42,940 bases of DNA from an uncultured Flavobacteriales bacterium (GTDB lineage: Bacteria; Bacteroidota; Bacteroidia; Flavobacteriales_G; Salibacteraceae): NCBI GenBank assembly GCA_937899835.1, contig CALCCE010000207.1, positions 1 to 42,940 of the forward strand, given 5' to 3'. Below are positions 1-8,963 of the stretch, piece by piece; the stretch's first letter is position 1; each line of letters starts with the position of its first letter. Under the pieces are notes generated by a model. It was given only the letters and a program-made list of their open reading frames with translations. It searched no databases and was not told the DNA's origin. A program made the position numbers and the translations under genes.

Positions 1-309
1 GAATGGGGCTTTTTAGTGGTGGTGGGCATTGCCTTTGCCTTGTCGCTGCAACCCTTTATTCGGCTCATCGGGGTCAACAAAGTACGCATGCGGAGGAGCC
101 TCGAATTGCTTATTTGGTCTTTAGGAGCTGCATTGTTGAGCCAATGGATTGCGCCAGGTGCGTCTCATCAATTGCTGTTGCTCATGAGTTTTCCGCTTTC
201 GATCTTCTTTGCCAACTATGCGCTGCAAGCCCGTCGGGTCTGGATTGGAGAGCTGATTTTCGGAGTGTGGGTCATCTTGTGCATTTACCATCAGGCCACC
301 GGTCAATAA
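1..309 (+). CDS. C-terminal part of an integral membrane protein (5' end outside window)
   Basis: The reading frame is open from the first base and ends at a TAA at 307-309, so only the last 102 residues are present. The visible part is very hydrophobic, with at least three likely membrane segments: one at the start of the fragment, one around LELLIWSLGAALLSQWI, and one near the C-terminus (ELIFGVWVILCIYHQ). They are separated by short basic loops such as NKVRMRRS. The protein ends 50 bases before purQ on the same strand. I do not recognise the family and give no function. An internal ATG at position 16 exists, but the frame stays open upstream with the same hydrophobic character, so a truncated gene is the better reading. 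Confidence 0.6.
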   Translation, partial: EWGFLVVVGIAFALSLQPFIRLIGVNKVRMRRSLELLIWSLGAALLSQWIAPGASHQLLLLMSFPLSIFFANYALQARRVWIGELIFGVWVILCIYHQATGQ

Positions 310-347
310 CCCGATCGGATTTACACCCTCCAATCTGTCAATTTGAT

Positions 348-355
348 TAATTTTA
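348..355 (+). promoter_or_regulatory. Near-consensus -7 box (TAATTTTA) just before purQ
   Basis: The sequence TAATTTTA matches the Bacteroidota -7 consensus TAnnTTTG except for the last base. It lies 4 nt before the purQ ATG, so a start about 5-8 nt downstream would make the message nearly leaderless. No clear -33 TTTG at the usual spacing was found, so this is a tentative call supported mainly by the same arrangement at other genes here. Confidence 0.35.
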
Positions 356-359
356 CCGC

Positions 360-1052
360 ATGAAATTTGGTGTGATTACCTTCCCCGGATCCAACTGCGA
401 TCAAGACATGATTTATGTGCTGGAAACCATTATGGGCCAGCAAGTAGAACAACTGTGGCACAAAGATCCCGACCTAAAAGGATGCGAGTTCATCGTGCTT
501 CCTGGTGGTTTTTCTTACGGTGATTACTTGCGCTCAGGAGCCATTGCCCGGTTTTCACCCATTATGAATTCGGTGATTGAGCATGCCAGGAAAGGCGGTT
601 ATGTGTTGGGCGTTTGTAATGGTTTTCAAATTCTGACCGAGTCCGGACTGTTGCCAGGAGCCCTGCTACACAATGCCAACCAAAAGTTCATTTGTAAAAA
701 TGTACACCTGAAGGCACAGACCTTTCAAACGGTGCTCACCAACCAAATCGATTTGTTCAAACCCTTGAACATCCCCATTGCCCATGCAGAAGGGCGCTAC
801 CATGTGGATGCAGATACGCTCGAATCATTGAATGAGTATGGCCAGGTGCTCTTCCGTTATTGCGATGAAAATGGCAAGGTAGACGCAGCAGCTAACCCCA
901 ACGGTAGCGTGGACAACATTGCAGGCGTGTGCAACCGTGAAATGAATGTGTTTGGCATGATGCCGCACCCCGAACGGGCCGCCGATGCAGAATTGGGCAA
1001 CGAAGATGGCAAAGTGCTCTTCGAATCCATCCTCAACATTGTGAGCGTTTAA
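360..1052 (+). CDS. purQ: Phosphoribosylformylglycinamidine synthase, glutaminase subunit PurQ
   Basis: This is the class I glutamine amidotransferase subunit of FGAM synthase. It releases ammonia from glutamine for the fourth step of purine synthesis, working with PurL and PurS in the cytoplasm. The 230-residue length fits stand-alone PurQ. The sequence shows the N-terminal FPGSNCDQD signature (residues 8-16), the oxyanion-hole region LPGGFSYGDYLRSGAIAR (47-64), the nucleophile Cys86 in GVCNGFQIL, and the catalytic pair His203/Glu205 in MMPHPERA. It stands alone: the upstream gene is an unrelated membrane protein and nadD converges on it 12 nt after its stop. purL and purS are not in the window. 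The ATG at 360 gives the canonical N-terminus MKFGVITFPG. The assignment is firm. Confidence 0.96.
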   Translation: MKFGVITFPGSNCDQDMIYVLETIMGQQVEQLWHKDPDLKGCEFIVLPGGFSYGDYLRSGAIARFSPIMNSVIEHARKGGYVLGVCNGFQILTESGLLPGALLHNANQKFICKNVHLKAQTFQTVLTNQIDLFKPLNIPIAHAEGRYHVDADTLESLNEYGQVLFRYCDENGKVDAAANPNGSVDNIAGVCNREMNVFGMMPHPERAADAELGNEDGKVLFESILNIVSV

Positions 1053-1064
1053 GCGCTTTTCCTG

Positions 1065-1673
1065 CTACTTTTTGTAAAAATTCATCTCCTCCACATACTG
1101 GTGTACCGGTTCGGTAAGGAGGTAGCGAACGTCCTGTCGGTTTTTGATCGACTGGCGGATGAAGCTGGATGAAATGTTCATCACCTGCACACCTTCAATT
1201 AGGTGAATACTGGGATGGTCTTTGAAACGGTTCTCCGATTTGGGCGCCAGTTCCAATTCATCCAGCGTGTATGCCCGGGGATAGACATATATCTGATAAT
1301 GTTCCAACAGCACCTCATGGTTTTTCCACTTGTGTAGGGTGCGCAAATTGTCTTCCCCCATAATGAGGGCAAATTCAAATTCCGGGTGCTGCTCCTTGAG
1401 GTGGGCCAGGGTGTGGGTGGTGTAAGACGGGCGTTCGAGTTTGAATTCGATGTCCGAAGCTTTGAGCTTTCGGTTGTCTTCCACCGCCATGCGCACCAAG
1501 GCAAGGCGATGATAATCTGCCAGCAGACTCGATTTTTCTTTGAGGGGATTTTGCGGACTCACCACCAGCCAAACTTCATCCAACGCAGTGTGATTGGCAA
1601 TGTGGTTGGCAATGATCAGGTGCCCAACGTGAATCGGGTTGAAGGTACCGAAATATAATCCGATTTTTTTCAC
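1065..1673 (-). CDS. nadD: Nicotinate-nucleotide adenylyltransferase NadD
   Basis: NadD transfers AMP from ATP to nicotinate mononucleotide, giving deamido-NAD in NAD synthesis. The 202-residue protein has the nucleotidyltransferase motif GTFNPIHVGH at residues 9-18, the MGEDNL segment (105-110) and the C-terminal ISSSFIR motif (167-173) that binds the ATP phosphates. Its ATG overlaps the gmk stop codon by 4 bases (ATGA), so it is translated as the last gene of the leftward unit yicC-gmk-nadD. Its own stop lies 12 nt from the purQ stop, with both genes convergent. Length and motifs match the bacterial family and no key residue is missing. Confidence 0.95.
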   Translation of the reverse strand: MKKIGLYFGTFNPIHVGHLIIANHIANHTALDEVWLVVSPQNPLKEKSSLLADYHRLALVRMAVEDNRKLKASDIEFKLERPSYTTHTLAHLKEQHPEFEFALIMGEDNLRTLHKWKNHEVLLEHYQIYVYPRAYTLDELELAPKSENRFKDHPSIHLIEGVQVMNISSSFIRQSIKNRQDVRYLLTEPVHQYVEEMNFYKK

Positions 1674-2236
1674 GGTGCGAGAAATGCGGCCACCACCGAC
1701 TCGATTTCTTTCTGGGCCACTTTTAAATCATCGTTGACAATTACCCGGTCGAAACGTGTAGCGAAAGCCAACTCTTCACCGGCCTTTTTCAGTCGCAGGT
1801 TAATTTTTTCTTCCGACTCAGTTTGCCGACTGCGAAGTCGGGCTTCCAGTGCAGCTTCATTGGGAGGCTGAATGAAAACCGCCATGGCCTGTTCTCCAAA
1901 TTGGTTTTTTAGGTTGAGTCCACCCACCACATCCACATCGAAAATAACGTGCTTGCCCTGTTTCCAGATGCGCTCTACCTCCGATTTTAACGTGCCGTAA
2001 TACTGATCTGGGTACACCTCTTCCCACTCGAGAAAAGCATCTTTTGAAATCCTTTGGCGAAAGCCTTCCACCCCGAGGAAATAATAATCTTTTCCGTCTT
2101 GCTCTTTCCCGCGAGGGCTGCGGCTACAGGCAGAAATGGAAAACTCCAAGCCCAGGTCTTGTTCCAGCAGGTGGTGAACTAAGGTCGTTTTTCCGGCTCC
2201 CGAGGGTGCAGAAACAATCAAGCACTTCCCGTTCAT
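1670..2236 (-). CDS. gmk: Guanylate kinase
   Basis: Guanylate kinase phosphorylates GMP to GDP with ATP. The 188-residue protein has a P-loop SAPSGAGKTT at residues 9-18, followed by the GMP-binding region SRSPRGKEQDGKDYYFL and the DVDVVGGLNLK segment of the lid and core. The usual TTRxPRxGE motif is written here as CSRSPRGKEQDG, a modest variation that keeps the Arg, Pro and Glu. It starts 7 nt after the yicC stop and overlaps nadD by 4 nt, so the three genes are very probably one transcript. YicC-gmk adjacency is common in bacteria, which supports both calls. Confidence 0.96.
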   Translation of the reverse strand: MNGKCLIVSAPSGAGKTTLVHHLLEQDLGLEFSISACSRSPRGKEQDGKDYYFLGVEGFRQRISKDAFLEWEEVYPDQYYGTLKSEVERIWKQGKHVIFDVDVVGGLNLKNQFGEQAMAVFIQPPNEAALEARLRSRQTESEEKINLRLKKAGEELAFATRFDRVIVNDDLKVAQKEIESVVAAFLAP

Positions 2237-2243
2237 GAATCAA

Positions 2244-3116
2244 TTAAAGTACGTTGAGAATCTGTTCCTTGATTTTTTCCAGCTCGTCTTTCATCTGGAT
2301 CACCAGCTTTTGCAAATCTGCCTGGTTGGCCTTGGAACCCAAAGTGTTGATTTCCCGACCGATCTCTTGTGCAATAAACCCCAGCTTTTTTCCTTGCGAT
2401 TGGGGCTGGTCGAGCATCTCAATAAAATAGTTGCAGTGGGTTCTGAGCCTTACTTTCTCTTCGGTAACATCCAGCTTTTCCAAATAAAAGATCAACTCTT
2501 GCTCAAAACGATTGCGGTCCAGGTGCTGCTCACCAACGTTTTCTTCCAGGTGCTTCTCAATGCGCTCCCGGATGGTTTCGATACGGGCCGCTTCGTATGG
2601 ATCTACTTCCCCAAGTAATTGCAGGATCGCCTGGATGTGCTGGCGAAAAACACTGTCGAGCGCTGCACCTTCGGTTTGGCGAAACTCCTGTAAATGTTTA
2701 ATGGCTTGCTGCACGAGGCCTTGCACCACTTGCCATTCTGCTTCTTCCAGTTGCTGACGTTCCGATTTTAACACATCGGGCATGCGCAGCAAAAGTTCAA
2801 GGTAATTGTCGGGCGATTCATTCAGTGCACCAGCAAGTTGCGTCAACTGTTGGTGATAGTTCAGGGCAAGATTTTGGTTGAGTGTCATGCTGGAATTGCC
2901 TTCTACATGCTCCACAAAAATGCTCAGTTCCACTTTTCCACGGCCCAATGCTTTGCTCACCATCGATCGCATGTCCAACTCTTTTTCCTTGTAAATACCA
3001 GGAATGCGCAGGCTAAGGTCCAGTTGTTTGCTGTTGAGTGACCGAAGTTCAACCGTGAGGTTTTTTCCTTGGGTGTCTCCGGTGGCTTTGCCAAAACCGG
3101 TCATAGATTGAATCAT
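2244..3116 (-). CDS. yicC: YicC/YloC family endoribonuclease
   Basis: This 290-residue protein has the YicC N-terminal domain beginning MIQSMTGFGKA and the conserved C-terminal DUF1732 block with the signature EIGREINTLGSKA followed by an amphipathic helix ending EQILNVL. Members of this family have been described as endoribonucleases affecting small-RNA turnover. That role is taken from the family and is not visible here. It is the first gene of the leftward unit with gmk and nadD. A perfect -7 box lies 21 nt upstream of its ATG. The gene is full length with no disruption. Confidence 0.93.
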   Translation of the reverse strand: MIQSMTGFGKATGDTQGKNLTVELRSLNSKQLDLSLRIPGIYKEKELDMRSMVSKALGRGKVELSIFVEHVEGNSSMTLNQNLALNYHQQLTQLAGALNESPDNYLELLLRMPDVLKSERQQLEEAEWQVVQGLVQQAIKHLQEFRQTEGAALDSVFRQHIQAILQLLGEVDPYEAARIETIRERIEKHLEENVGEQHLDRNRFEQELIFYLEKLDVTEEKVRLRTHCNYFIEMLDQPQSQGKKLGFIAQEIGREINTLGSKANQADLQKLVIQMKDELEKIKEQILNVL

Positions 3117-3137
3117 AGGTAGGAAGTGCTAAGGGCG

Positions 3138-3145
3138 CAAAGGTA
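3138..3145 (-). promoter_or_regulatory. -7 box (TACCTTTG) for the yicC-gmk-nadD unit
   Basis: On the minus strand the sequence reads TACCTTTG, an exact match to the Bacteroidota -7 element TAnnTTTG, 21 nt upstream of the yicC start. No good -33 TTG was found at 17-20 nt spacing. It is the only plausible box in this position, so it is the likely promoter of the three-gene unit. Confidence 0.5.
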
Positions 3146-3294
3146 GCCAAATATGAACGCTTAGCCTTTTGATTCTTTGATACAGCGATACCCACACGCT
3201 TTCACTTTACCATTGTAAAAAGCCATATCCTGTTCTTTTCCAGGCAACTTCAGTAAAATGGAGGTTCACTCAGCCTGCATATCCGTTCATTGGT

Positions 3295-3312
3295 CGGTCG
3301 GGAGCGGACCGT
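3295..3312 (-). repeat. Relic of the dispersed structured intergenic repeat
   Basis: The 18 bases here match the plus strand of the copy at 31658-31712 (CGGTCG, two variable bases, then AGCGGACCGT) with one base inserted or lost. The rest of the repeat unit is not recognisable. This suggests an old, decayed copy some 27 kb from the main cluster of copies. Confidence 0.45.
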
Positions 3313-3378
3313 TGACGAATATTTCACAAACGGGAGTTAGCTTTTTGTCAATGGCAGGGGGCAATGCTGAGAATAAAG

Positions 3379-3386
3379 TACCTTTG
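3379..3386 (+). promoter_or_regulatory. Possible -7 box (TACCTTTG) upstream of the 3546 T9SS gene
   Basis: TACCTTTG exactly matches TAnnTTTG and faces the large secreted protein gene, leaving a 5' leader of about 150 nt. The nearest TTG upstream is 31 nt away, too far for a standard -33 element, so the call rests on the -7 match alone. Confidence 0.35.
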
Positions 3387-3545
3387 CAACGCTGAGATTG
3401 AAATTCCTTCAACGGAAACAAATGCGCTGAACTATTTTAAGTTTCATGCGTATTCAACTTACGAATCGTAAGAACCTTGACCCCGTTCTTATAAAAATAT
3501 TCGTTTTCGCTGATAAGATGACGCGTCCTATTAGTACGAAATATT

Positions 3546-6449
3546 ATGCGACAACACTTACTTACCCAAATTATATCCTTTGCGGTATGCTTTACTGGCT
3601 TTTTATTTTTAGCCACAACCGCTAATGCTGCAACATTTAATGCCACTAATAGTGGCGACTGGAACGATGGCAACACCTGGGATGTTGGTCCGGGCAATAT
3701 CCCTGGAGTACATTATCCTGATGTAGGTGATGAAGCCATTATCACCGGTTTTACGGTAACGGTGACCTCCCTCCAAACCGTGGATTCCATTTTCATGGAC
3801 GGTACAGGAGCCTTCACCACGTTGAACATCAATTCAGGGATCACCCTCCAAGTTACCAATGGAGTGGCCTTTTCGGTCAACGCATTTGGTTTTGCCTTTA
3901 TTAATGTAATAGGTACGGGAGCCCTACAGTGTGACGGAAATGTGACTTTGGGATCTAACTTTGGTTCTGCATTCTGTGGTATTTCCATGGGAAACACGGC
4001 CACTTCCATGACGTTGGGCGGTGAATTTTTCCTAAGTCCAGCCGGAACCTTCTCTGGGGGAACTTCCAGTTCTATTGAATTCAACGGAACGGTACCACAA
4101 ACCTTGCCTGCGGCTGCCGGTTTCACTTACCACGATATCACAATCAACAACCTGGCAGGAGTTACTTTAGACAATGCTTTATCGTCTTCTGAAGTAACAG
4201 GGAGCATTACGGTATCGAACGGTACGCTCAACAACGGGGGCTTTACCATCGCAGGAAACGGATCGGAGACATTTGAAGTACAAAACGGTGCGATTTTCCA
4301 GTTGAGTGATGCTGCTGGCGCCATGCCCACCGGCTTTGGAACGACCAATTTGGCGGAAAATTCTACGGTAGAATACAACCGTGGTGGAGCTCAAAGCGTA
4401 ACGGGTACTACCTATTCTAATCTGTTGATCTCAGGCTCAGGCACGAAAACCCTTTCGGGCGGTGCCACGGTGACCCGCGAACTGGTGGTAACGTCTGCTT
4501 TCGCTACTGGTGGAAACGGCTGTACCCTCGAATCTACTGCTGCTCGTTCAGCTGCCATCGGCAATTCTTCCGGTTCTATTTCTGGCAGTTTAACTATTCA
4601 ACGACACATTGAAGCATTGACTACCGTAACCACCTTCGGACACTGGTTCATGATTGCTTCTCCCTTGGCCAATGGTCAATCCAACATCGAAGATTGGAAC
4701 ACTGAATTTGACATGACCGGCTTTACCGGAACAGAAGACCCATCGTCCTCCTTCGGCTCCGTCTTTTACTATGTGGAAGACTCTGCCGGCCTGAAAGACA
4801 TAGGCTATACTTTGCCGAATAATACAACTGATGGACTGGTCAATGGCCGTGGATACTTTGCCTTTATCGGAGCAGACAGCAAAAGCGGGATGCCCAAAAC
4901 CGTTAATGTGAACGGTCAGCCTTTAGTAGGCTCTACTTCAATCACCGCTAATTTCAACAACAATGCGGCTTCCTCCGAGATCGGATGGAACTTGATGGGC
5001 AATCCATATGCCGCACCTGTAACCTGGACCAACACCAACCGCACCAACATTTCAGGAGGAAGCGGTGGCATCGGCTATGTGCTCGACAATACCGGCGATT
5101 ATGATTTGATGCCCTCTGACCGAACTGTGTTAGCTTCTGGAGAAGCCTTCTGGGTACAGGCCTCGGCGGCAGGTTCGGTAGGTTTTGATGAAGACGACAA
5201 AGCTTCTGCCGATACAGATCCTTTCCATTCAGCGATGGCAGTGCCGCACCCCGATTTTGTCAATCCCCTTCGGGTATGGCTCAACGTAGGCACACGGGAA
5301 ACCAAATCAACAATTTATTTAAATGCCAATGCCACGGAAGACTACGATGTAGCCTACGATGCGCAAAAGCTCAACAACGTTTATGGATTAACCGACATTG
5401 CTACGGTAGCAGAAGGTCGCGACCTTGCCCTCAACTTTTTGCCAGCGCAAACCGGTAGTGGTTTAGAAGTTCCTATCCGGGTATATGAACCCTGGCCTTC
5501 CGGAACCACCGACAATTACACCGTTTCATTCACCGGCGTACAGCACTATTTGCAAAGCGGCTACTGCCTTATTTTAGAAGATCGCGAAACCGCCACATTC
5601 ACCTCCATCGATCAAGATTCTGCCGGTTACAGTGTCACCATGTCCGATACTACTTCGGCACCGCGGTTTTTCCTGCACATCTCTCAACCCGTAGAAACTC
5701 AATCCGTAGAGGCATGTTTTGCCACGCCTTCCGGAGAATTGGTAGCGAACCCAGTGGGCCTCGGTCCATTTGATTATCTCTGGAAAGATGGGGCCGGAAA
5801 CGTGCTGCGTAACGTCACCCAAATTACAGGTCCGGATACGCTTGCAGGACTAGTTCCAGGAGATTACAGCGTTGAAGTTGGAAATGCCGGAAACGGTTGT
5901 GGCCTTATCCAAAATATGTTGGAAGTAACCGAACAAGCCGAAATTGTTGCCGCCTTCAGCGGTCCCGATACCGTTTACCTCAGCCAGGGAGGCACCGCTC
6001 AATTTGTCAACCAGTCTACCGGAGCTACTGATTTCTTGTGGCAGTTCGGCGATGGAGGACAATCCACTCAGGTACACGCCACGCACACCTACACACAAGT
6101 AGGTCAATATCAGGTTGATTTCACTGCGACCGAAGAACATTGCGCGGCACAAGATGCCCAAGTGGTAGAAGTGCTGTCCAACCCGGTAACCGTAACCGAA
6201 TTGCCTTCTGCCAGCTACTTGCGCTATTTGAGTCAGTCCAACGGTGTTGTAGTGGAATTGGGTTTTGAACAACCCGAAGTGGTGCAATGGACGGTAATAG
6301 ATGGCTTAGGCCGTACCGTTTTGCCCGGAAATCAACTAAATGGCAACGACCTGCGTTGGCCAGTTGACCTCAGTGCGCAAGCTTCAGGGGTTTACCTTCT
6401 GCAAATTACAGTAGGAGACGAAAGGTTGACCCGGAAGATCATCCGCTAA
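3546..6449 (+). CDS. Secreted T9SS type A cargo protein with beta-strand-rich region and PKD domain
   Basis: This 967-residue protein has a clear signal peptide (about residues 1-28, ending TTANA before ATFNATNSGDW). A long region rich in Gly, Thr, Ser and Asn follows and looks like repeated beta strands. From about residue 350 (IQRHIEAL) comes a module often seen in T9SS proteins, with WNLMGNPYAAPVTW near its end. A PKD-type domain lies at about 801-875 (key text FLWQFGDGG). A type A C-terminal sorting domain occupies roughly 885-967 and ends VYLLQITVGDERLTRKIIR. Such proteins are exported across the outer membrane and anchored or released. The specific function is unknown, and no catalytic motif was recognised. 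It converges on the EamA gene with a 4-base stop overlap (CTAA). Confidence 0.85.
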   Translation: MRQHLLTQIISFAVCFTGFLFLATTANAATFNATNSGDWNDGNTWDVGPGNIPGVHYPDVGDEAIITGFTVTVTSLQTVDSIFMDGTGAFTTLNINSGITLQVTNGVAFSVNAFGFAFINVIGTGALQCDGNVTLGSNFGSAFCGISMGNTATSMTLGGEFFLSPAGTFSGGTSSSIEFNGTVPQTLPAAAGFTYHDITINNLAGVTLDNALSSSEVTGSITVSNGTLNNGGFTIAGNGSETFEVQNGAIFQLSDAAGAMPTGFGTTNLAENSTVEYNRGGAQSVTGTTYSNLLISGSGTKTLSGGATVTRELVVTSAFATGGNGCTLESTAARSAAIGNSSGSISGSLTIQRHIEALTTVTTFGHWFMIASPLANGQSNIEDWNTEFDMTGFTGTEDPSSSFGSVFYYVEDSAGLKDIGYTLPNNTTDGLVNGRGYFAFIGADSKSGMPKTVNVNGQPLVGSTSITANFNNNAASSEIGWNLMGNPYAAPVTWTNTNRTNISGGSGGIGYVLDNTGDYDLMPSDRTVLASGEAFWVQASAAGSVGFDEDDKASADTDPFHSAMAVPHPDFVNPLRVWLNVGTRETKSTIYLNANATEDYDVAYDAQKLNNVYGLTDIATVAEGRDLALNFLPAQTGSGLEVPIRVYEPWPSGTTDNYTVSFTGVQHYLQSGYCLILEDRETATFTSIDQDSAGYSVTMSDTTSAPRFFLHISQPVETQSVEACFATPSGELVANPVGLGPFDYLWKDGAGNVLRNVTQITGPDTLAGLVPGDYSVEVGNAGNGCGLIQNMLEVTEQAEIVAAFSGPDTVYLSQGGTAQFVNQSTGATDFLWQFGDGGQSTQVHATHTYTQVGQYQVDFTATEEHCAAQDAQVVEVLSNPVTVTELPSASYLRYLSQSNGVVVELGFEQPEVVQWTVIDGLGRTVLPGNQLNGNDLRWPVDLSAQASGVYLLQITVGDERLTRKIIR

Positions 6450-7354
6450 TTTTTGGCGCGAGCGGCTTTCGGGCGGCTCACCAAAAACACACCTACAAAA
6501 ATCAGTAAGGTACAGATCACCTGCATCCACCCTACCTTATAATTGGCCAGCCAAATGGCAAATACGGTAGCCAACACGGGTTGGAGGTAAATGTAGCTGC
6601 TCACCACCGAGGGGGAAAGTGCCTTTAATGCAAGGATGTTGAGCAAATAGGCAAAAAAGGTAGTCGCTACAATTACAAAAACGATTTCCCAAACGATGTA
6701 GGCCGGCATCTCCCACTGAATTTGCGGAACCTCGCGCAGCCCAAAAGGCAACACCAGAAAAATGCCGAAGGTAAACACCCAGGTAATCACCGTAAGGGGT
6801 TTGTATTTTTGCATCAACGGAGTAGCTACCACCAGATATACGCCGTAAGAGGCAGCATTGCAAAAAACCATTAGGTCTCCACTGAACGTAGAGGCACCCA
6901 GGCCGAACCCATTTTGGCCACCTTGTAAGTTGGCGATCATGAGTGAAATCGCTCCGCCCATTCCGATAATTATCCCTGCAATACGCACCCACCGAATCCG
7001 TTCGCGCAGCAAAACAGCACTTGCAATGAGCACTAAAATCGGGTTGGTGGTCATGATGATGGACGCATTGATGGGCGTAGTGTGGTCCAGGCCGTTGAAG
7101 AACAGCAGTTGGTTAGCAGCTACGCCAAACACACCACAAAAAAACAGCCGAAGAAAATCTTTGCGCTCAATCTTCTCGCGGCCGGTGAGAAAGTATACCA
7201 CCCAAAAAAGCAGCAATGCGCCACTCACCCGCATTAAAATAAAAGCTGAGGGAGGCACATAGCCGTCCGTCATCACATCTTTGGCGATGGTATAGTTGAT
7301 ACCATAAATAAGATTGGCACCCAGTAGCGCCAGGTGGGGTAGCAAGTTGCGCAT
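6446..7354 (-). CDS. EamA/DMT family transporter
   Basis: This is a 302-residue polytopic inner-membrane protein with about ten hydrophobic segments arranged as two EamA repeats, the drug/metabolite transporter fold. The N-terminal repeat begins ALLGANLIYGINYTIAKD. The second repeat starts near SGDLMVFCNAASYGVYLV and contains the loop SPSVVSSYIYLQPVLATVFA, a typical EamA signature. Substrates of this superfamily range from metabolites to drugs and cannot be inferred here. It overlaps the upstream arsC-like gene by one base (TGATG), so the two are probably co-translated. Its stop overlaps the stop of the facing secreted-protein gene by four bases. Confidence 0.9.
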   Translation of the reverse strand: MRNLLPHLALLGANLIYGINYTIAKDVMTDGYVPPSAFILMRVSGALLLFWVVYFLTGREKIERKDFLRLFFCGVFGVAANQLLFFNGLDHTTPINASIIMTTNPILVLIASAVLLRERIRWVRIAGIIIGMGGAISLMIANLQGGQNGFGLGASTFSGDLMVFCNAASYGVYLVVATPLMQKYKPLTVITWVFTFGIFLVLPFGLREVPQIQWEMPAYIVWEIVFVIVATTFFAYLLNILALKALSPSVVSSYIYLQPVLATVFAIWLANYKVGWMQVICTLLIFVGVFLVSRPKAARAKN

Positions 7355-7710
7355 CAGAGGTCGGCCAGTGCCAGTTGGGCAGCTTCTACCGTCTTTTTGG
7401 TGTTGCCGACGAAAATTTGTTCTCCCAGGAGAATGACGGGTCGTTTCAAAAAGGTGTATTCCTCTAAGATGAGGTCCCGGTAGTCGTTTTCGGTCAGGTT
7501 TTTATCTCCCAATCCCATGGCCCGGTATTTCATCGCTCTTCTACTAAAAAGAGCTTCGTAACTACCTGCCCGGGAGGCCATTTCCGCCAATTGTTCCGTA
7601 GTAATTTTAGTAGTTTTGATGTCTTGTAATTCCATGTCTTCGCCAGGGTTGAGGCTTTTGATGATGCGCTGGCAGGTGGAACAAGTAGAAAGGTGATAGA
7701 TTTTCTTCAT
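7354..7710 (-). CDS. ArsC/Spx/YffB-family thioredoxin-fold protein
   Basis: The 118-residue protein has the thioredoxin-like fold of the ArsC/Spx superfamily. A CxxC motif is visible as STCSTCQR with Cys10 and Cys13, and the C-terminal block TFLKRPVILLGEQIFVGNTKKTVE matches the family's conserved RP-containing strand and loop. Classical arsenate reductases have one Cys followed by an Arg and carry out glutaredoxin-linked reduction. The CxxC arrangement is closer to Spx or YffB-like proteins, so arsenate reduction should not be assumed. It is the first gene of a two-gene unit with the EamA transporter, overlapping by one base. No arsenic-resistance genes are nearby. Confidence 0.85.
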   Translation of the reverse strand: MKKIYHLSTCSTCQRIIKSLNPGEDMELQDIKTTKITTEQLAEMASRAGSYEALFSRRAMKYRAMGLGDKNLTENDYRDLILEEYTFLKRPVILLGEQIFVGNTKKTVEAAQLALADL

Positions 7711-7806
7711 CTTCGAGAAAAATGGCTCTTTGAGCCGATTATGACCGAAAATAGTTTCGGTGATTTTGCGCTCAAAAGTAGGAAAATCGAGAGCTAAGGA
7801 CGAGAG

Positions 7807-8889
7807 ATGGCCCGTAAATCAAGCCCCATTCGAATACTCCTGGATCCCAAGCGTATCCTATTGGTAATTGCGCTCGGATTAGGAGCAGCATCCTGGATGC
7901 TTTACTCCAGCTGGGACGGCGAACAATTGTCTAAAATGACCTGGACCGGCGAAGTAGCCCTTTGGCTTGGTCTGGCCCTGGTCATGATGGCCATCCGTGA
8001 TTTGGCTTATATGTTCCGCATTCGGGTCTTGACCGGTGGAGAATTGACGTGGCGCAAAGCTTTTGACGTTATTTTTCTATGGGAGTTTGCTTCCGCCATT
8101 ACTCCTTCGGTAGTTGGAGGGACACCCATTGCAGTCTTTTTGGTCAACAAAGAAGGCTACAGCATAGGCAAGGCTTCTACTTTGGTGATGGTAACCGCAT
8201 TGTTGGACGAAGTTTTCTTTGTGACCATGGTGCCCTTGGTTTACTTCTTAATCGGAGAATCCAACCTGTTTGTGACTTCGCCCGAAGGCTTCAGTATGTT
8301 TGGATTGGATGCGGCCATTGGTGTGGTGTTTTGGGTGAGCTACAGCATCATTCTATTCTACTCCATCTTTCTTTCCTACGGCCTCTTCTTTAATCCCAAC
8401 GGGATCAAAAGCATTCTGGTAGGCATTTTTCGCTTGCCTTTCCTCAGGCGGTGGAAATCGGGTGCCCAACGCGTAGGAGAAGAGATCATCGGAGCTTCTA
8501 CCGAGCTAAAAACCAAGCCAAAATCGTATTGGTTCAAGGCCTTGGGAGCCACTTACTTTTCGTGGACAGCGCGGTACCTGGTGGTTAATTTTTTGATACT
8601 TGCCGTAGCAGCGGGTGCGCTCGATCATTTTTTGATCTATGGGCGCCAGTTGATCATGTGGGTCATCATGCTCATTAGTCCCACCCCGGGTGGCAGCGGT
8701 TTGGCAGAATTGGCCTTTTCCCGATACCTCAACGAGTTCATCCTTCCAGGCTTTGATGGAGTGCTGGCCCTTGTATGGCGACTGATCAGTTATTTCCCGT
8801 ACATCTTTATTGGAGTCATCATTCTTCCCCGATGGATACAACGGGTTTACCTCAAACGAAAGCTCATTCGATTCAAAACGCCAAAGTAA
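7807..8889 (+). CDS. Flippase-like (LPG synthase transmembrane domain) membrane protein
   Basis: This 360-residue integral membrane protein has about eight hydrophobic segments. Two motifs are typical of the lysylphosphatidylglycerol-synthase TM/UPF0104 (YbhN) family: ITPSVVGGTPIAVFLV with the following DEVFFV, and the later SPTPGGSGLAELAF. Members without the catalytic aminoacyl-transferase domain are annotated as flippase-like proteins. This one lacks such a domain, so any lipid substrate is unknown. It reads divergently from the arsC-like gene with a gap of 96 nt. The next gene, a PLP enzyme, follows after 74 nt and is functionally unrelated. The chosen ATG at 7807 gives a basic N-terminus (MARKSSPIR) before the first membrane segment. 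Confidence 0.85.
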   Translation: MARKSSPIRILLDPKRILLVIALGLGAASWMLYSSWDGEQLSKMTWTGEVALWLGLALVMMAIRDLAYMFRIRVLTGGELTWRKAFDVIFLWEFASAITPSVVGGTPIAVFLVNKEGYSIGKASTLVMVTALLDEVFFVTMVPLVYFLIGESNLFVTSPEGFSMFGLDAAIGVVFWVSYSIILFYSIFLSYGLFFNPNGIKSILVGIFRLPFLRRWKSGAQRVGEEIIGASTELKTKPKSYWFKALGATYFSWTARYLVVNFLILAVAAGALDHFLIYGRQLIMWVIMLISPTPGGSGLAELAFSRYLNEFILPGFDGVLALVWRLISYFPYIFIGVIILPRWIQRVYLKRKLIRFKTPK

Positions 8890-8963
8890 ACCGCACCAGG
8901 GAAGGTATGCAACAGGTGGGGTACATTCCTTAATTTTCACCATTTGATTCACATGGCAGTAGT

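Larger units (their letters stand above)
3117..3545. other. 429-bp divergent intergenic region between yicC and the T9SS cargo gene
   Basis: This stretch separates two divergently transcribed genes. It holds the leftward -7 box at 3138-3145, a possible rightward -7 box at 3379-3386, and a short relic of the dispersed intergenic repeat at 3295-3312. I see no open frame with coding character, no tRNA-like fold and no clear terminator. Confidence 0.6.

Noticed and set aside
3437-3697. 86-codon leftward frame across the start of the 3546 T9SS gene
   Set aside because: It covers the antisense of the signal peptide and the leader, has no family features, and the T9SS gene is certain.
7354-7710. 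Arsenate reductase as a firm functional call
   Set aside because: The CxxC form and lack of arsenic-resistance neighbours do not support a specific arsenate reductase role, so only the superfamily is given.
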